Positions 12,063 to 22,771 of a stretch of DNA of 64,000 bases are shown piece by piece. The notes under the pieces are model-generated. The model did not search any database. It had not been told where the DNA came from and worked only from the letters and a program-made list of their open reading frames with translations. Source of the stretch: Melitaea cinxia (Eukaryota; Arthropoda; Insecta; Lepidoptera; Nymphalidae). Within the stretch, counting starts at the first letter, position 1. Each line of letters opens with the position of its first letter. The position numbers and the translations under genes were made by a program. Location of the stretch: contig NC_059395.1 in assembly GCF_905220565.1 (NCBI RefSeq), positions 15,107,289 to 15,171,288 on the forward strand. Reading direction: 5' to 3'.

Positions 12063-12789
12063 ACTACATTTAATTCAAAGAAGATATATATATAAATTTG
12101 ATAAAGTCTAGTACTTATGCTATAACATCTATTGATCAGTAACAAAAAGTTTGAAGACTATTTACGAAATGGAATATTTCAAAATTCTTTACTTTTGTTT
12201 TATTAAATTATAGTAGATATACCATATACAGGCTGTGTTAGTACTTTGATATATTTATATAATTGTTCTAAAAGATTGGGATGTATATTTATATAAATAA
12301 GAAGACAATTTATAACTGTGAACTCATATTTTATCACATATTTTGTTGTAGGTATATATACTTTATTATCACGAATAAGTAGCAAATCTATCTACAAGTT
12401 GAGACATGAATTATCAATTGCTTATGTAATACGTAATATTAACATTTTATACAAAACATTTAAATTCGATTTTTGCTTGTAATGGTGAAAACTAATTTAA
12501 ATTTAAAAAATTAGAAAATTGGATATCGTCATCAAAATATAGAGATGTATAAAGATACTTATTGATTTATTCTACAAAATATTATCTTAATATTTTTCCT
12601 ATTTTCGTTTTAAATTAAAAAAAAAAACGTATTTAAGAGCAAATGAACAATCTTCATTATCATTTATGCGTAACTGGCAAAGGGATTAAACAGGTAGGGG
12701 AAGTTAACTGCCGCCGGCGCTACCTGACTCATACAGAGCAACGTAGCGCCATAAGAAACAATGAAAATATAGCTTAGTAAACAACTCTC

Positions 12790-12795
12790 TTTATT
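12790..12795 (-). terminator. Possible brinker polyadenylation signal
   Basis: AATAAA on the minus strand, 256 bp downstream of the brinker stop. It is the first exact AATAAA I found after the stop. The surroundings are AT-rich, so chance occurrence is likely enough to keep this tentative. Confidence 0.35.
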
Positions 12796-13050
12796 AATAT
12801 AATAATAATAATATTGTTATATTATAATAATCTTTATAAATGTAGGTACGCTTTATAAACCCCACATAAAAAAATACATTCTTATTCTTATAATTATACA
12901 CAAAAATAGATTGTCACAATGACGGCATAATGTACTATGACGACGTGTATGTTAAGGCACGGTGATGGAGGGCTACGCCCCGGGCGGCGCCAGGCGGGCG
13001 TCGGCGACTAGATCACAGGAAGATAGGGGTAAGGCCCCAGCGGTTGCTTC

Positions 13051-13743
13051 TCATCTGAGCGGAGCTGAGAAGGTGGGAGCGGACGTGCACCAGCGTGGCA
13101 CCGAGCAGGCGGTAAGTGCGCAGCCCGCCGCACTCTGCACGGGCACGAACGCGGACACATGTACTCCATTAGAGACCGGTAGCGACGCTAGCGCTGGCCG
13201 CTTTTCGTTGTCGTCTTCTAAAAGGTACGGTCGGAATAACTTGAACGGTTTGCGTGGTGGCGGTCGTTCCGGAACAGTGAGTGATGCGTACGATGAAACA
13301 GGAGTCACAGCAGGTGTTAGACGTCGCACTGATAAGTCTATAGGCTCTGTTGTAGGCGGCATCACCGGTACCGGTGCCGCCAACGGAGTGTGTACTGGAA
13401 CAGCGCTCGGTAGAGCAGTCGCAGCAGGTGGTGGTGATGGTAACCGAGCACTCTCCGGTGAGCCGACAGAGTAGGGCGGCGGTGAAGGTGCCGGTTGGGG
13501 TGCTCTCCTCAAAAGCGCCGCTCGTAGGGCTGGTTCAGCTTGAAGCCATTTTTGTATTTGGCGTCGATGGATACCGAATTTTCTAGCTGTTGCACGTTGA
13601 TTGCCGCGACATTGTGCATCGCGTCTATATGCATCGAGAACTTGTAACTTAAACTGTGGTGGGAAGATGCGACGAGAGCCAGTGCGGCCCTCTGAGCGAC
13701 GGTCTGGGAGCGCAGGGGGCGAGTGCGTGTGGGCAGCGGCCAT
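13051..13743 (-). CDS. brk: Brinker, BMP/Dpp-pathway transcriptional repressor
   Basis: A single-exon 230-residue protein. Residues 23-68 (SRRIFPPQFKLQVLDAYR, then GNQRATARKFGIHRRQIQKW) are the Brinker DNA-binding domain, a helix-turn-helix fold that binds GGCGYY sites in Dpp targets. Downstream are two co-repressor docking motifs: PIDLS (134-138), the CtBP-binding PxDLS type, and FRPY (170-173), like the Groucho-binding FKPY of Drosophila Brinker. The rest is Pro/Ala-rich and probably disordered. The ATG at 13743 is chosen because an in-frame TAA lies two codons upstream. Drosophila Brk is about 700 residues, so this is a compact form. Codons are GC-rich, unlike the AT-rich flanks. Brinker is known to be nuclear and to be silenced by Dpp through Schnurri. 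Matches to the silencer element are at 10.18, 21.50 and 31.57 kb. Confidence 0.93.
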   Translation of the reverse strand: MAAAHTHSPPALPDRRSEGRTGSRRIFPPQFKLQVLDAYRRDAQCRGNQRATARKFGIHRRQIQKWLQAEPALRAALLRRAPQPAPSPPPYSVGSPESARLPSPPPAATALPSAVPVHTPLAAPVPVMPPTTEPIDLSVRRLTPAVTPVSSYASLTVPERPPPRKPFKLFRPYLLEDDNEKRPALASLPVSNGVHVSAFVPVQSAAGCALTACSVPRWCTSAPTFSAPLR

Positions 13744-13756
13744 ATTTTATTACAAA

Positions 13757-13790
13757 CGACTGCGCGTGATGGCTGTCGGCGCCGAACTGA
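13757..13790 (-). promoter_or_regulatory. Predicted brinker core promoter: Inr plus DPE, no TATA
   Basis: On the minus strand 13790-13784 reads TCAGTTC, an arthropod initiator, with A+1 at 13788. AGTCGT begins at +28 (13761) and fits the DPE consensus RGWYVT at the required spacing. No TATA box is seen 30 bp upstream; the sequence there is GC-rich. The predicted 5' UTR is only about 45 nt. Confidence 0.55.
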
Positions 13791-13944
13791 CTGTCGCTCG
13801 CTCGTACGGCGCGGATGTTGGCGGCGCGCTCGCTGCCCGCAGCGCATACCGCTCCGACATGAGCGCGCGAAGCGAGCCGCGTATATCCATTAGCTTCCGA
13901 TCACACTATTTACTTTTAGTAATCCCATTCATAAAAAGTTGAAG

Positions 13945-15213
13945 AAGTGCGAGTTAATTAAAATAATGTATTTCCATATAATATATCAGTTTCAATATTT
14001 CTATTGAAATGAAAACGTATTCATTAAATCTTATTCTATAAAGTGTTTTATTATATAATTTATTTTATTTATATTTATTATATGTGTTGTAATTATTATG
14101 ATAAAGATTATCTTATAAAATCAACAATTGGTCATTGTTATTTGACGTCTAAGTCCATGATGTTTTTTTTATTTTTGTAAAATATTTTATCATTTCTAAT
14201 GTGCATTTTTATTATAAATAATGCTTTTAATTTACTAAAATTAATATTTATATATAATATTTAAAATTGATTCGCTGTCACTGTGAAAAAAGCTTTAGGT
14301 TTTAATCTCGCCTCATTCTCGGCGTGAAAAAATGCCGCAAGTGGGAGCCGATAGCATGTAGCGCCACTGTTGCTATCTCGTTTTCATGCATATTATTCTG
14401 CAGGAGGAAGCGAGATAGTCTCAGTGGGCTGCCTCGGCCGCAGCCACATCCGTTTACGAAACAAGTTTGCATGCGACGTTGCCAATTTGTGCGCGCGGGC
14501 GGTTCATGAGGTTGTGGGACGCGAGGAAGGGGCGCGGGCGGACAAGAATGCGCACGGAACGACAACGCCGCCGTCCGTGGCAGACAGGGTGTCGCCGGCT
14601 CGCCACCGTAGACAGGCCGTCGCTCAGCGGCGCTAGGCCCCTCTGTACCCGCGCCCGCCCGCTCACACCCGCGCTGCCGCATCGGACATCAACAAGTTAT
14701 TTCGGCTCAGACTTACGTCCACGAAAGAGTTTAAGTTGCGCACTACATTGGCTCAGTTACGACGTTTTATATTACGGCGGTGACTTAGCGCCATCGCCGT
14801 TTCGAGGAAAGTTGTTTATTTTTTGTGTGAGCGACGGCCGCCTGCCATGCCTGCCTCGCATCCGACGACCATGAAACACCGATCCAATTCCCCTTGTACT
14901 CATGTTATAATATTCATAATATCCACGTGTTTAAAATAAATAGGCGTTAAGTACTTGAGAAAAGAATACAGATACATCAAAGTTATTGAACAATGTTTTT
15001 ATTGTTTTGTACCTAGTTACCTATTAACAGGCAAAAAATGTAAAAAATTAACAATTTGTCTTTAATACCTCCCCCGCATACGTTGTTTTACCATATATGT
15101 TATTAACCTCCCCCCCGCAAAAATAAGAGGCACATTAAATTTGATAAAAATCGGTCCCGTCGTTTCGGAGGAGTATGGTAACTAACATTGTGACACGAGA
15201 ATTTTATATCTAA
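13945..15213. other. Brinker upstream region with a GC-rich island
   Basis: 13945-14300 is AT-rich. 14310-14880 is strongly GC-rich and CpG-rich, with short ORFs open in several frames on both strands, as compositional bias alone produces. No protein family is recognisable in any frame. It may be a regulatory module or untranslated exon. 14990-15210 is AT-rich with Helitron-like debris ('aaatcggtcccgtcgtttcg'). Confidence 0.5.
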
Positions 15214-15374
15214 AGGGGGCCATTGACGGTCAGTTCAACTGATCAGTTTAACTGATAAGTTTTGCGCGCTATCCGAAATTTGATCGTGAGTGTAGAACCA
15301 TCGCTCCAGAGTTTTAACTGACGGCGCGCCACGTAAATCCATCCTGGCGCGTCGCGCCGAACTAGGATTATTGA

Positions 15375-15475
15375 TAAAATATCGATATATCGAAATATCG
15401 ATATTTATTACTAATACTTTTTTGGACGATATATCGATAGTTCGATATTGAAATTTAAATATCGACACTCGATAT
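15375..15475. repeat. Cluster of TATCGATA / CGATA motifs
   Basis: About eleven CGATA or TATCG words in 100 bp, including three full TATCGATA palindromes. A smaller cluster recurs at 17048-17068. TATCGATA is the DREF site and clustered CGATA is the BEAF-32 site in Drosophila. Binding here is conjecture. Confidence 0.6.
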
Positions 15476-15779
15476 TTTGAACTTCTTTACGCACACTTGA
15501 CTTGGGAAGTAAGCTGGTAAATACGTACTGAGAGTGTTACGAAAAGTGTGATCAGGCGAGGCAAACGGAAGTTGAGAGGGACACATTAGTTAGTGAAAGT
15601 AGAAAGAGAGACAGACTTATGTTTCGTAACGCTTCGTTTTTTTTAAGTAAATTTTTATTATTTTATTTTCTTTCGTCAATTATTTAAACTAGAACATAAT
15701 GATAAGTTTATTATGTTCTAATTTAATCCACTTACTTCTTCTAATCTACAGAACTTTATTTACACTACATTATTTTTTT

Positions 15780-16218
15780 AACCGACTTCCAAAAAAAGAG
15801 GAGGTTCGCATTCGACTGTATTTTTTTTTAATATGTATGTTACATTGGAACTTTTGACTGGGGGGACCGATTTCGACAATTTTTTTTTTAATCGAAAGAT
15901 GTTGCGTGTCATTTGGTCCCACTAAAATTTATTTGAGATCTAACAACTGCTTTTGGAGTTATATCTAATAATGCGTTTTTACTTGACTACTTTTTCATCG
16001 ACCTACGTTGTATTTATACCGCATAACTTTTTACTGCGTGTACCGATTTTGATGATTTTTAATTTAATCGAAAGCTGGTGTTTATTATGCGGTTATATTT
16101 AAATTTCGTCGAGATCTGATTACAACTTTTGGAGTTATCTTTGATCACGCGTATTTACTTGACTATTTTTTTGTCTACCTACGTTGTATTACTTGTCGAT
16201 GCAGTTGAAGTCGGTTTT
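15780..16218. repeat. Dispersed element with AACCGACTTC ends
   Basis: Starts 'aaccgacttccaaaaaaaga' and ends 'gttgaagtcggtttttttt', so the ends are inverted repeats. Two similar halves lie inside ('accgatttcgacaat' and 'accgattttgatgat', each followed by a 'gagatctgat...ttttggagttat' type stretch). Related copies are at 47580-47840 and 51215-51425, with an end fragment at 52590-52630. Confidence 0.65.
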
Positions 16219-17756
16219 TTTTTCGTTTGCGAGGAAGTACTATTATTTTTTTTAGTTTAGTTATTTATATACTATCTTTTACCTGCGGTTTCGCTCGCTT
16301 TGAAGCCATTAAATAAGTAGAGAGATCTTATTTTTCGTAAAATATATATATATTTTTCTATAAAGTATTCTATGTTGTTCTGATACCTCCAAGAATATAT
16401 ATACAAAGTTTCATGATGATCAGTTAAGTAGTTTTTGCGTGAAAGAGTAACAAATAAACACATTCACATTTATAATGTAAGAAGTAATTGTCCTTAAACG
16501 AAATGTAATTTTCGTAGGCGATTCTCCACGCAGAGAAAAAGAAAAATCTTCATCCTCATGGGACAGACATGAAAATATGATATTACTCTTGAAAAATTTG
16601 TCTAATGACTTTTTGTCACAATTTTTGTTACCTACATACCTGCTGAATTAAAGCAGTATTTAGATCAACCAAATATTTCAAAGTCATTAAATGCACTAAA
16701 AATTTGGATTGATAGTAAAAATTTCACTTTGGTGCTATCGGAAATAGCTGTTGAATATTATTTAATCAAAAAACAAAAAATAAAGCTGTTAAATATTCGA
16801 TTTCTTTTGCTACATCTATTGCATTTGAATGAATTACTTCTTTAATCAATCTTTTAGTGTCTAATAATCGTCATAGTCAAACAATTGCGCATATAAAACA
16901 ATAATTACTTAGAAGCTTACATTTTAATACACTTATAATTTAATTTGTTTCACAAATATACTGAATTATTAACTGTGTAAATTATTTTTGAGCCGACTTA
17001 TGTTTATTTATTTTTTTAAACAAAGGCGATTAAATCAAATCGAAAAAATATCGATATATCGATATTTTAAAAAATATCAACAGCCCGACGCCCAACTGCC
17101 CGTGTGTGTGTGTAATCGTCATTCCAACCAATCGCGTCATTTTGCTCGCAGCGTTTGCGGTGATTGAGAGTGCACTAGTGTAGTTTTTGTATTTAAAACG
17201 TCGGCGACGGTGTCCCCTAGACGAGTCATAACGACAGAATTTATTGAAAAATATGAAAATTCAGAATGTTTGTGAAAAACGGACAAAAATTATAACATTT
17301 AAAAAAAAAAGTTTTATTTTACACCTACTATTTTTTTTAATACATATTTATAACATATACACACGGTCGTTTCTTCCTACAGTAATCAATATAATGCTTG
17401 TGGTATAGGTAACTGCCGGCTGATGTAGATACTTTTTTTATAAATACATATAAATAACACTTAGAAATAAATAAATACATTTATAATTAATGGCATTAAC
17501 GACACCGTGCATGATCGATTGCCCATTGACATACTTATTACAAATGAGGTACATCTAATAATAAAATAAAATAAATACGTTTCATATAAAATTCAAATTC
17601 ATCATTGTAGACCAGTATATGGCAACAAACAGTAGCCGTTTAAGAATTAATGTTTCTTCTTCTTTATCAGAATCCATTTTTTTTTTCTCAACAAAAATAG
17701 GTAGTACCTACACGTTCTTTAAACAGCCCGGTCGAACGAAAACTGAAGGGCCGGAG

Positions 17757-18526
17757 CAGGGCTGCCAGGTGCACAAAAAGTGTGATCGTACGTCAACTAC
17801 AAAAAAAATCGTATGCCAAGGAAATTTTGAAATAAAAAGATCGTACAGCCCTTTAAGACTAAGTACTAATTTTTTATTATAAATTATCAAAATTCGTTTA
17901 GTTTTAGAAAATAAATGTAATAAAACTATTTGTTACACTCATACAAAATTTTCTGTGGTCATATTTTTTAATAAAAGAATTTGTTGGGTTAAACTTCGTA
18001 AAATTTTCGTTTCTTCTTAATTGATTGCTTAGCTAATAATTTGCACTTACGTGTATCATTGGATAAACTGTTTCTAAGTTTTGTTTTGATTAAATAAACT
18101 TCGCTGAATACTCGTTCACAATCTGCACTGTAGTGGGGAAAACATATCAAATTTAAAGCAAATTGAGCAAGTGTTTTATAATTTTCAAATTGTTTTTTAT
18201 TTCAAGTCGCAATTAATACCGAAAGAGAAAATATCTATATTATATATATTAGTTTTGTTAGAAAGCAAACAAATACAGCTCTTATATGATTATTCAAAGA
18301 GACTTCATTCAAGTAAAAGATCTAGGCACGCGTTAGGTAGTTGGGGTAGTTCTCCTAAATTCATGCTTGCCGGTGGATGACGTTTTTTTAATTACGAAAT
18401 GCTTCCAGGTTATAGGAATATAAAAATCGTACATTTTGTGTACGATCTTGGTCTAGCGATCGTACATGAGTAAAAATGCAAAAAAATCGTATGAGTACGA
18501 TTTAAATCGTACATCTGGCAGCCCTG
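17757..18526 (-). mobile_element. hAT-family element nested in the Harbinger-like element
   Basis: Ends CAGGGCTGCCAG and CTGGCAGCCCTG are inverted repeats. The flanks ggccggag (17749-17756 and 18527-18534) are an exact 8-bp target duplication, diagnostic of hAT insertion. It carries only the tail of its transposase (17989-18177, minus strand). The rest of the 770 bp is non-coding and rich in 'atcgtac' words near both ends, possible subterminal transposase sites. Confidence 0.9.
17989..18177 (-). pseudogene. hAT transposase C-terminal fragment (hATC dimerisation domain)
   Basis: The minus-strand frame gives PHYSADCERVFSEVYLIKTK, then LRNSLSND, then a Lys/Arg-rich tail and a stop at 17989. 'SADCERVFS...IKTK.RN.L' is the signature of the hAT dimerisation region at the C-terminus of these transposases. 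The rest of the protein (BED finger, RNase H-like core) is absent, so this is a deletion derivative. It reads in frame for about 60 codons. Confidence 0.8.
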
Positions 18527-19100
18527 GGCCGGAGTGACGCCAGTCAATGGGCAAATATTTCAACTGACGCGAAAAACTTATCCGTTGAACTGATCAGTTG
18601 AACTGATCAGTTAAACTGATCAGTTCAACTGACCGTCAATGGCCACCTTAAGATTTGTATGAAGGGAATACCGATTAGAATACAAAAATGCGTCATAATT
18701 AAAAAGAAAAGATATTTTCCTCATTGCTAAGTAGAGACGTTTATGAATTTAAAAAAGATTTATGTTGTAATTTTGTTACATAAAAAATTAATTTATTTAT
18801 AAAACAATTTTAAATTATCATTCTTTAATTTACTCTTTATTTCATAAAGCTAGGTACTTTTGAAGATATTGAATATTTTCTAACCGACCCTTTTTTGTGC
18901 GGTCCAGTTCACATTGTCACATAAAGAAACAATTTTTTTTCTAGGTTTACTTAAACATTTTTATTTTATTTTATTATAAGGACTAAAAAACTTTAATATA
19001 AAAATAACTGAACCAAAGCGCTGGATATTTTTGTTAGAACAATAAGTATTCAGTTTTGTTTCAATAAAATAATATTATATACATTACGAGTATATTTAAT

Positions 19101-19320
19101 ACTAGCTGTGCCCGCGACTTCATCGGCGTGGAATTTAACAAAAAAGTTATTGTTCAGTTCGCAGAGATAAAATAAATATATTTTTTAAATAAAAGTAGCC
19201 TAAGTTACTCTTTACTGTATCAGCTATCTGCCAGTGAAAATCCCGTCAAAATCGCTCCAGCCGTTTCAGAGATTAGCTGGAACAAACAGACAGACAGACA
19301 TATATTTTATTATATTTATG
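19101..19320 (-). mobile_element. Helitron-like remnant
   Basis: Begins 'actagctgtgcccgcgactt', the reverse complement of a CTAGT end. It contains 'gtcaaaatcgctccagccg' and ends in a (CAGA)n stretch. It is the reverse complement of the family at 34365-34643 ('gcgggctcagctagt'). Confidence 0.6.
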
Positions 19321-21416
19321 TATATATATTTATAAGTTACGTATTTTTGTACGCAATGGACACCTAAATTATCGATTTTAATGTATAAAAAAGGCTTCTT
19401 CTGCAGTGTCCATTTTAAAGTATTTTACGAAAAAAACGATTATTTATATGAGATTTAGGCTGTTTAGGTATCGTATTTTATTTATTTTTTATTCTCTAGA
19501 GAAGTTTTTTTTATTACTCTTTTGAAAGCTGAATAGTAAGGTTAATCTTATATGAACTAAACCCCAGTAAACATCTCTGCAGTAAGTCTCTACGACATTG
19601 AGAGGTTTTTAAAAAAAGGTTTATTGCAATATGTTAATTTCTTATTCTCATTACAACATATTTTATAAATGCAGATTAATTATATTTCTAAAAACTATCG
19701 TTTAACATGTTTGTAGCTTTTATATATTAACTTATAGTTGACTAAAAACACTTGATTAAAATTAATCCATCCTAATGTGGGGCCTTCACTGCTCCAAACA
19801 ACAAACAAGTCCAACATCCTATTAGGTACTATAAAAATATATATATTAGAACTTTTTTTAACATACGATGGTCTATAAAAACAATTCGTGAAATATTGAC
19901 GTTTCGAATACAACTAGACATTTTGCGGTTTCACTCGCTCGATCATCAACCACACGAATCACGATATACTTGTCATTACTTACATTTATGCTTATAGCTA
20001 AGTTATTATAAATCGTAACGTGATTTAAATGTCGAGTACATTGAAATCAGTTTATATTCACAACATCTAAAACAAAACAAAAAATCGACTCTACATCTCC
20101 CACGATTAGGAGATCAAAACAATCAAATTCTTTATCTTAATCGATTTGTGTAATTTAAATGAAATATGCAACAGTGTAAATCAAGACTTCAAAGAAGAAA
20201 ACTCATATTAAATGTATTTGGTTTATAGTCAGTATATTTGTCTACAACAAGTAACAAAGATACAATAAATAATTACTTCTCTATTTAACTTACGTTAAAT
20301 ATCAGATATTGCAAGTCACATAAAAAGGTTTTACGCAATAATGGTAAGAACTAAGAAACCATCCTAGCTTGATATCATCTGTAACGGTTTCTATTGCAGT
20401 TTTTAAAAACCGTTCTTCAGAAGAAATCTTATGCTACGCTATTCTACGATTTTCTTTCCATGGAAAACATATTAGATAAAATATAGGCCACCTGTTTCAA
20501 ACACACAATAGTTTACAACAACTTCCCATAAATCATCGTTTTTTATTTGGAATTTTCAACAGGATGTTCAATCTAAGTGTAACACTCATTGTAGACATTT
20601 CATTTGGTATACTATTGTTATAAATGGAACCAATTATTTATTAGCCGTAGAATATAATTATGTATTTGCCACAACTTTGTAGTCATTAGATCAAACAATT
20701 CTGTAATATTATTGTTAATATTAATAATGTATAAAGTATGATTAAGTGACAGCAAGGTCATAGCACTCGGTAATTCAATTCGCCATGACATCATGGTGTT
20801 TTAAAAATATTTCATGCCTTTATATCAATAGTTTTTGCCGCATAGTTCGCATGATCATGGTGATCATAGCTAGGCGATCGACAAATTTTTATTATGTACG
20901 TGGCAATGCGTCAAAATAATACGCGTGTTACTAATTCTATAAATATAATTTACAAATAGTTTTAATATTTAATGAATAAGTTTACTTATCGTTATTTCAA
21001 GTAGACGTGAATTTGTAAGGTTTTATTCAAATGATATAGAATAGTCTAATATATTTCTACAATGCATTTTATATAGGTTTATGTAATATATACTAATCTA
21101 CTTAGTATGCAGTTCTGGTATGTGCACCAATGACTGTATAAAGAAAGTTCTTATATGGTTAGTTACAAATATTTGCGTCATGAGTCTCGCACATTGCTCG
21201 CGCTGACGAGATATCCTTGGAACGCTACTAGCGCTATTCATGTCAACAAAACTTTGTACCTACAGGCTAGGCATTACGAGTATTCCTACATAATAAAAGA
21301 CATTAGATGCATTGTTATGATATAGAATATTTATATGCACTTTGAGATTGCTATTGTAACATTTTCAAATTTTTACCTTACATTTTAAACTGTATTCAAA
21401 ACTTCCATAGAAGTTT

Positions 21417-21437
21417 GTGTGTGTGTGTGTGTGTGTG
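21417..21437. repeat. (GT)n microsatellite
   Basis: About ten uninterrupted GT units. Confidence 0.9.
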
Positions 21438-21490
21438 AACCTTTTATCAGACAAGAGGCCGCCGATCGTAAAATGAGCTAATAAGTCCCA

Positions 21491-21506
21491 CAGACACATC
21501 GACGCC
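21491..21506 (-). promoter_or_regulatory. Candidate Mad/Medea/Schnurri silencer element
   Basis: On the minus strand 21506-21491 reads GGCGTC-N5-GTCTG, an exact match to GRCGNC-N5-GTCTG. It lies in a short GC-rich patch about 7.7 kb upstream of the brinker start. Confidence 0.5.
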
Positions 21507-22639
21507 GCTGCCTGCTCGCCATACCAATGATGCTTACGCGGATACAGAATGACGTCCGAGCCACTAACCTTGAAAAATTATGCTTATAAACTACAGAATA
21601 AGTTCTAAAATTGAAAGAGCTTTATAGACAGATATGTATCTTCAGTTCTGACTGTCATATATCAATAATGACGGTTAGAAGGAATCAAACAAGGGAACTT
21701 CATTCTAATGCTCTGTATATAAAACTGAATATTGTACGAAGATCAAGTCTCAGGAGAGGAATGGATGGAGGATAAGTGTGAAGCACACGTGCGTTTAAAC
21801 GTCACCCAAATGGGTACCAGTTTCAACTCAGTCGTTTATCTCGTGAGATCATAGCATTGATATGAGTTTCTTAGGAAATGTAACGAACCTTCATCGGTTT
21901 CAAATTCCAAACTTCTTAGCTTTTTTAGTCTAAATGTCCTTCTAGTAAATATTTTATTCATCTTTTAAGTCAACATTTTAAGTGTCTGTTTCACTAGTTG
22001 CGTATAAAGTTTATTCTGCAAATAAGTTACGGTTAGACTTTAACAGCAGGAGGTAGAATTTGGCATTAGGGCCTATTTTACCTCAATCAATAAACTACTA
22101 GTTTTAGGTTCATATTTGCGAATAGAAATATCCCATAAATAAGTACAGAAAAATTTGATTGTGAAAAAGAATAATACATCGAAAACTGTTTATCTTTCGT
22201 CACCCGTGAAATAGCGTTATCCACAACTGGTGAAACAGGCCCTAAAACGTAACAAAGTAATAAGAGGCTTAATCTATATTATTTAGGTATATATTAATAG
22301 GTACGTGAAGCAAAAACTTTTAACCCCTTTTTACGAAAATTGCGCGGACGGAGGAGTATGAAATATAGCACATTTTTACTTTATATAGCAGTGAAGCATA
22401 AATTGTTGTGTGAAGCATAAATTGAAGTGCTTTCTTGGATCACTCTCGGTCAATGATTCCAAAGTGTTGAAAACCTTAATAATGTTCAAACTTTTAACTT
22501 TGGTCGATTTTTTGACCACTTGGTAACTACTAGTATATTTTAAAACAAATATGATAAAGGGTAATATCGATAGTTTTTAGGCATCATGACTCACGGTGTA
22601 CCTACTTATAATGCACACGTAAACAAAAATTTTAGTTAC

Positions 22640-22763
22640 TATTGACTAACCCTGCTCCTTGATCCGGGAGTTGAAGGTTCGATTCCAACCTCGAGTCTGG
22701 GTGTAATATATGTATTTATTTATTTATAAGTATTATTTCTATGTATTTATCGAAAAAAAAATA
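22640..22763 (+). mobile_element. tRNA-derived SINE fragment
   Basis: Has a B-box-like 'ggttcgattccaacc', then 'gggtgtaatatatg' and (TATT)n-type sequence, as in common lepidopteran SINEs. The A box is degraded. It abuts the hAT composite that starts at 22772. Confidence 0.55.
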
Positions 22764-22771
22764 ACTATATT

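Larger units (their letters stand above)
8662..12789. other. Non-coding flank downstream of brinker
   Basis: No ORF of interest. It holds a dispersed repeat at 9440-9600 and a GC-rich patch with silencer-type motifs at 10140-10200. Repeat debris lies at 11782-12060. The rest is AT-rich. 12690-12760 has a short GC-rich block ('ctgccgccggcgctacc') of unknown meaning. Confidence 0.55.
15214..18648. mobile_element. PIF/Harbinger-like non-autonomous element with nested insertions
   Basis: Terminal inverted repeats start AGGGGGCCATTGACGG on the left and AGGTGGCCATTGACGG, read inward, on the right. They continue as runs of the palindrome-rich phrase 'cagttcaactgatcag'. The target duplication is TAA (15211-15213 and 18649-18651), the 3-bp type made by PIF/Harbinger transposases. 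No Harbinger transposase ORF is seen in the 3.4 kb. Instead the body holds a CGATA cluster, an AACCGACTTC-ended repeat and a hAT element. Confidence 0.7.
18652..22639. other. AT-rich non-coding region upstream of brinker
   Basis: No gene seen. It holds a Helitron-like remnant (19101-19320), a (GT)n microsatellite (21417-21437) and a silencer-type motif in a GC-rich patch (21470-21560). A dispersed repeat lies at 22285-22372. 19330-21400 shows nothing that I can name. Confidence 0.6.

Noticed and set aside
12962..13474. 170-codon plus-strand ORF over brinker
   Set aside because: It is antisense to the Brinker coding region, GC-rich by composition, and shows no domain. The minus-strand protein has clear homology.
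13509..13847. 112-codon minus-strand ORF overlapping the brinker start
   Set aside because: It is in another frame of the same strand. Its Arg-rich content comes from the GC-rich 5' region.
14302..14874. Overlapping ORFs of 60-135 codons in the GC-rich island
   Set aside because: Open in many frames at once on both strands, Arg/Pro-rich and without recognisable motif. Typical of GC-rich non-coding DNA.
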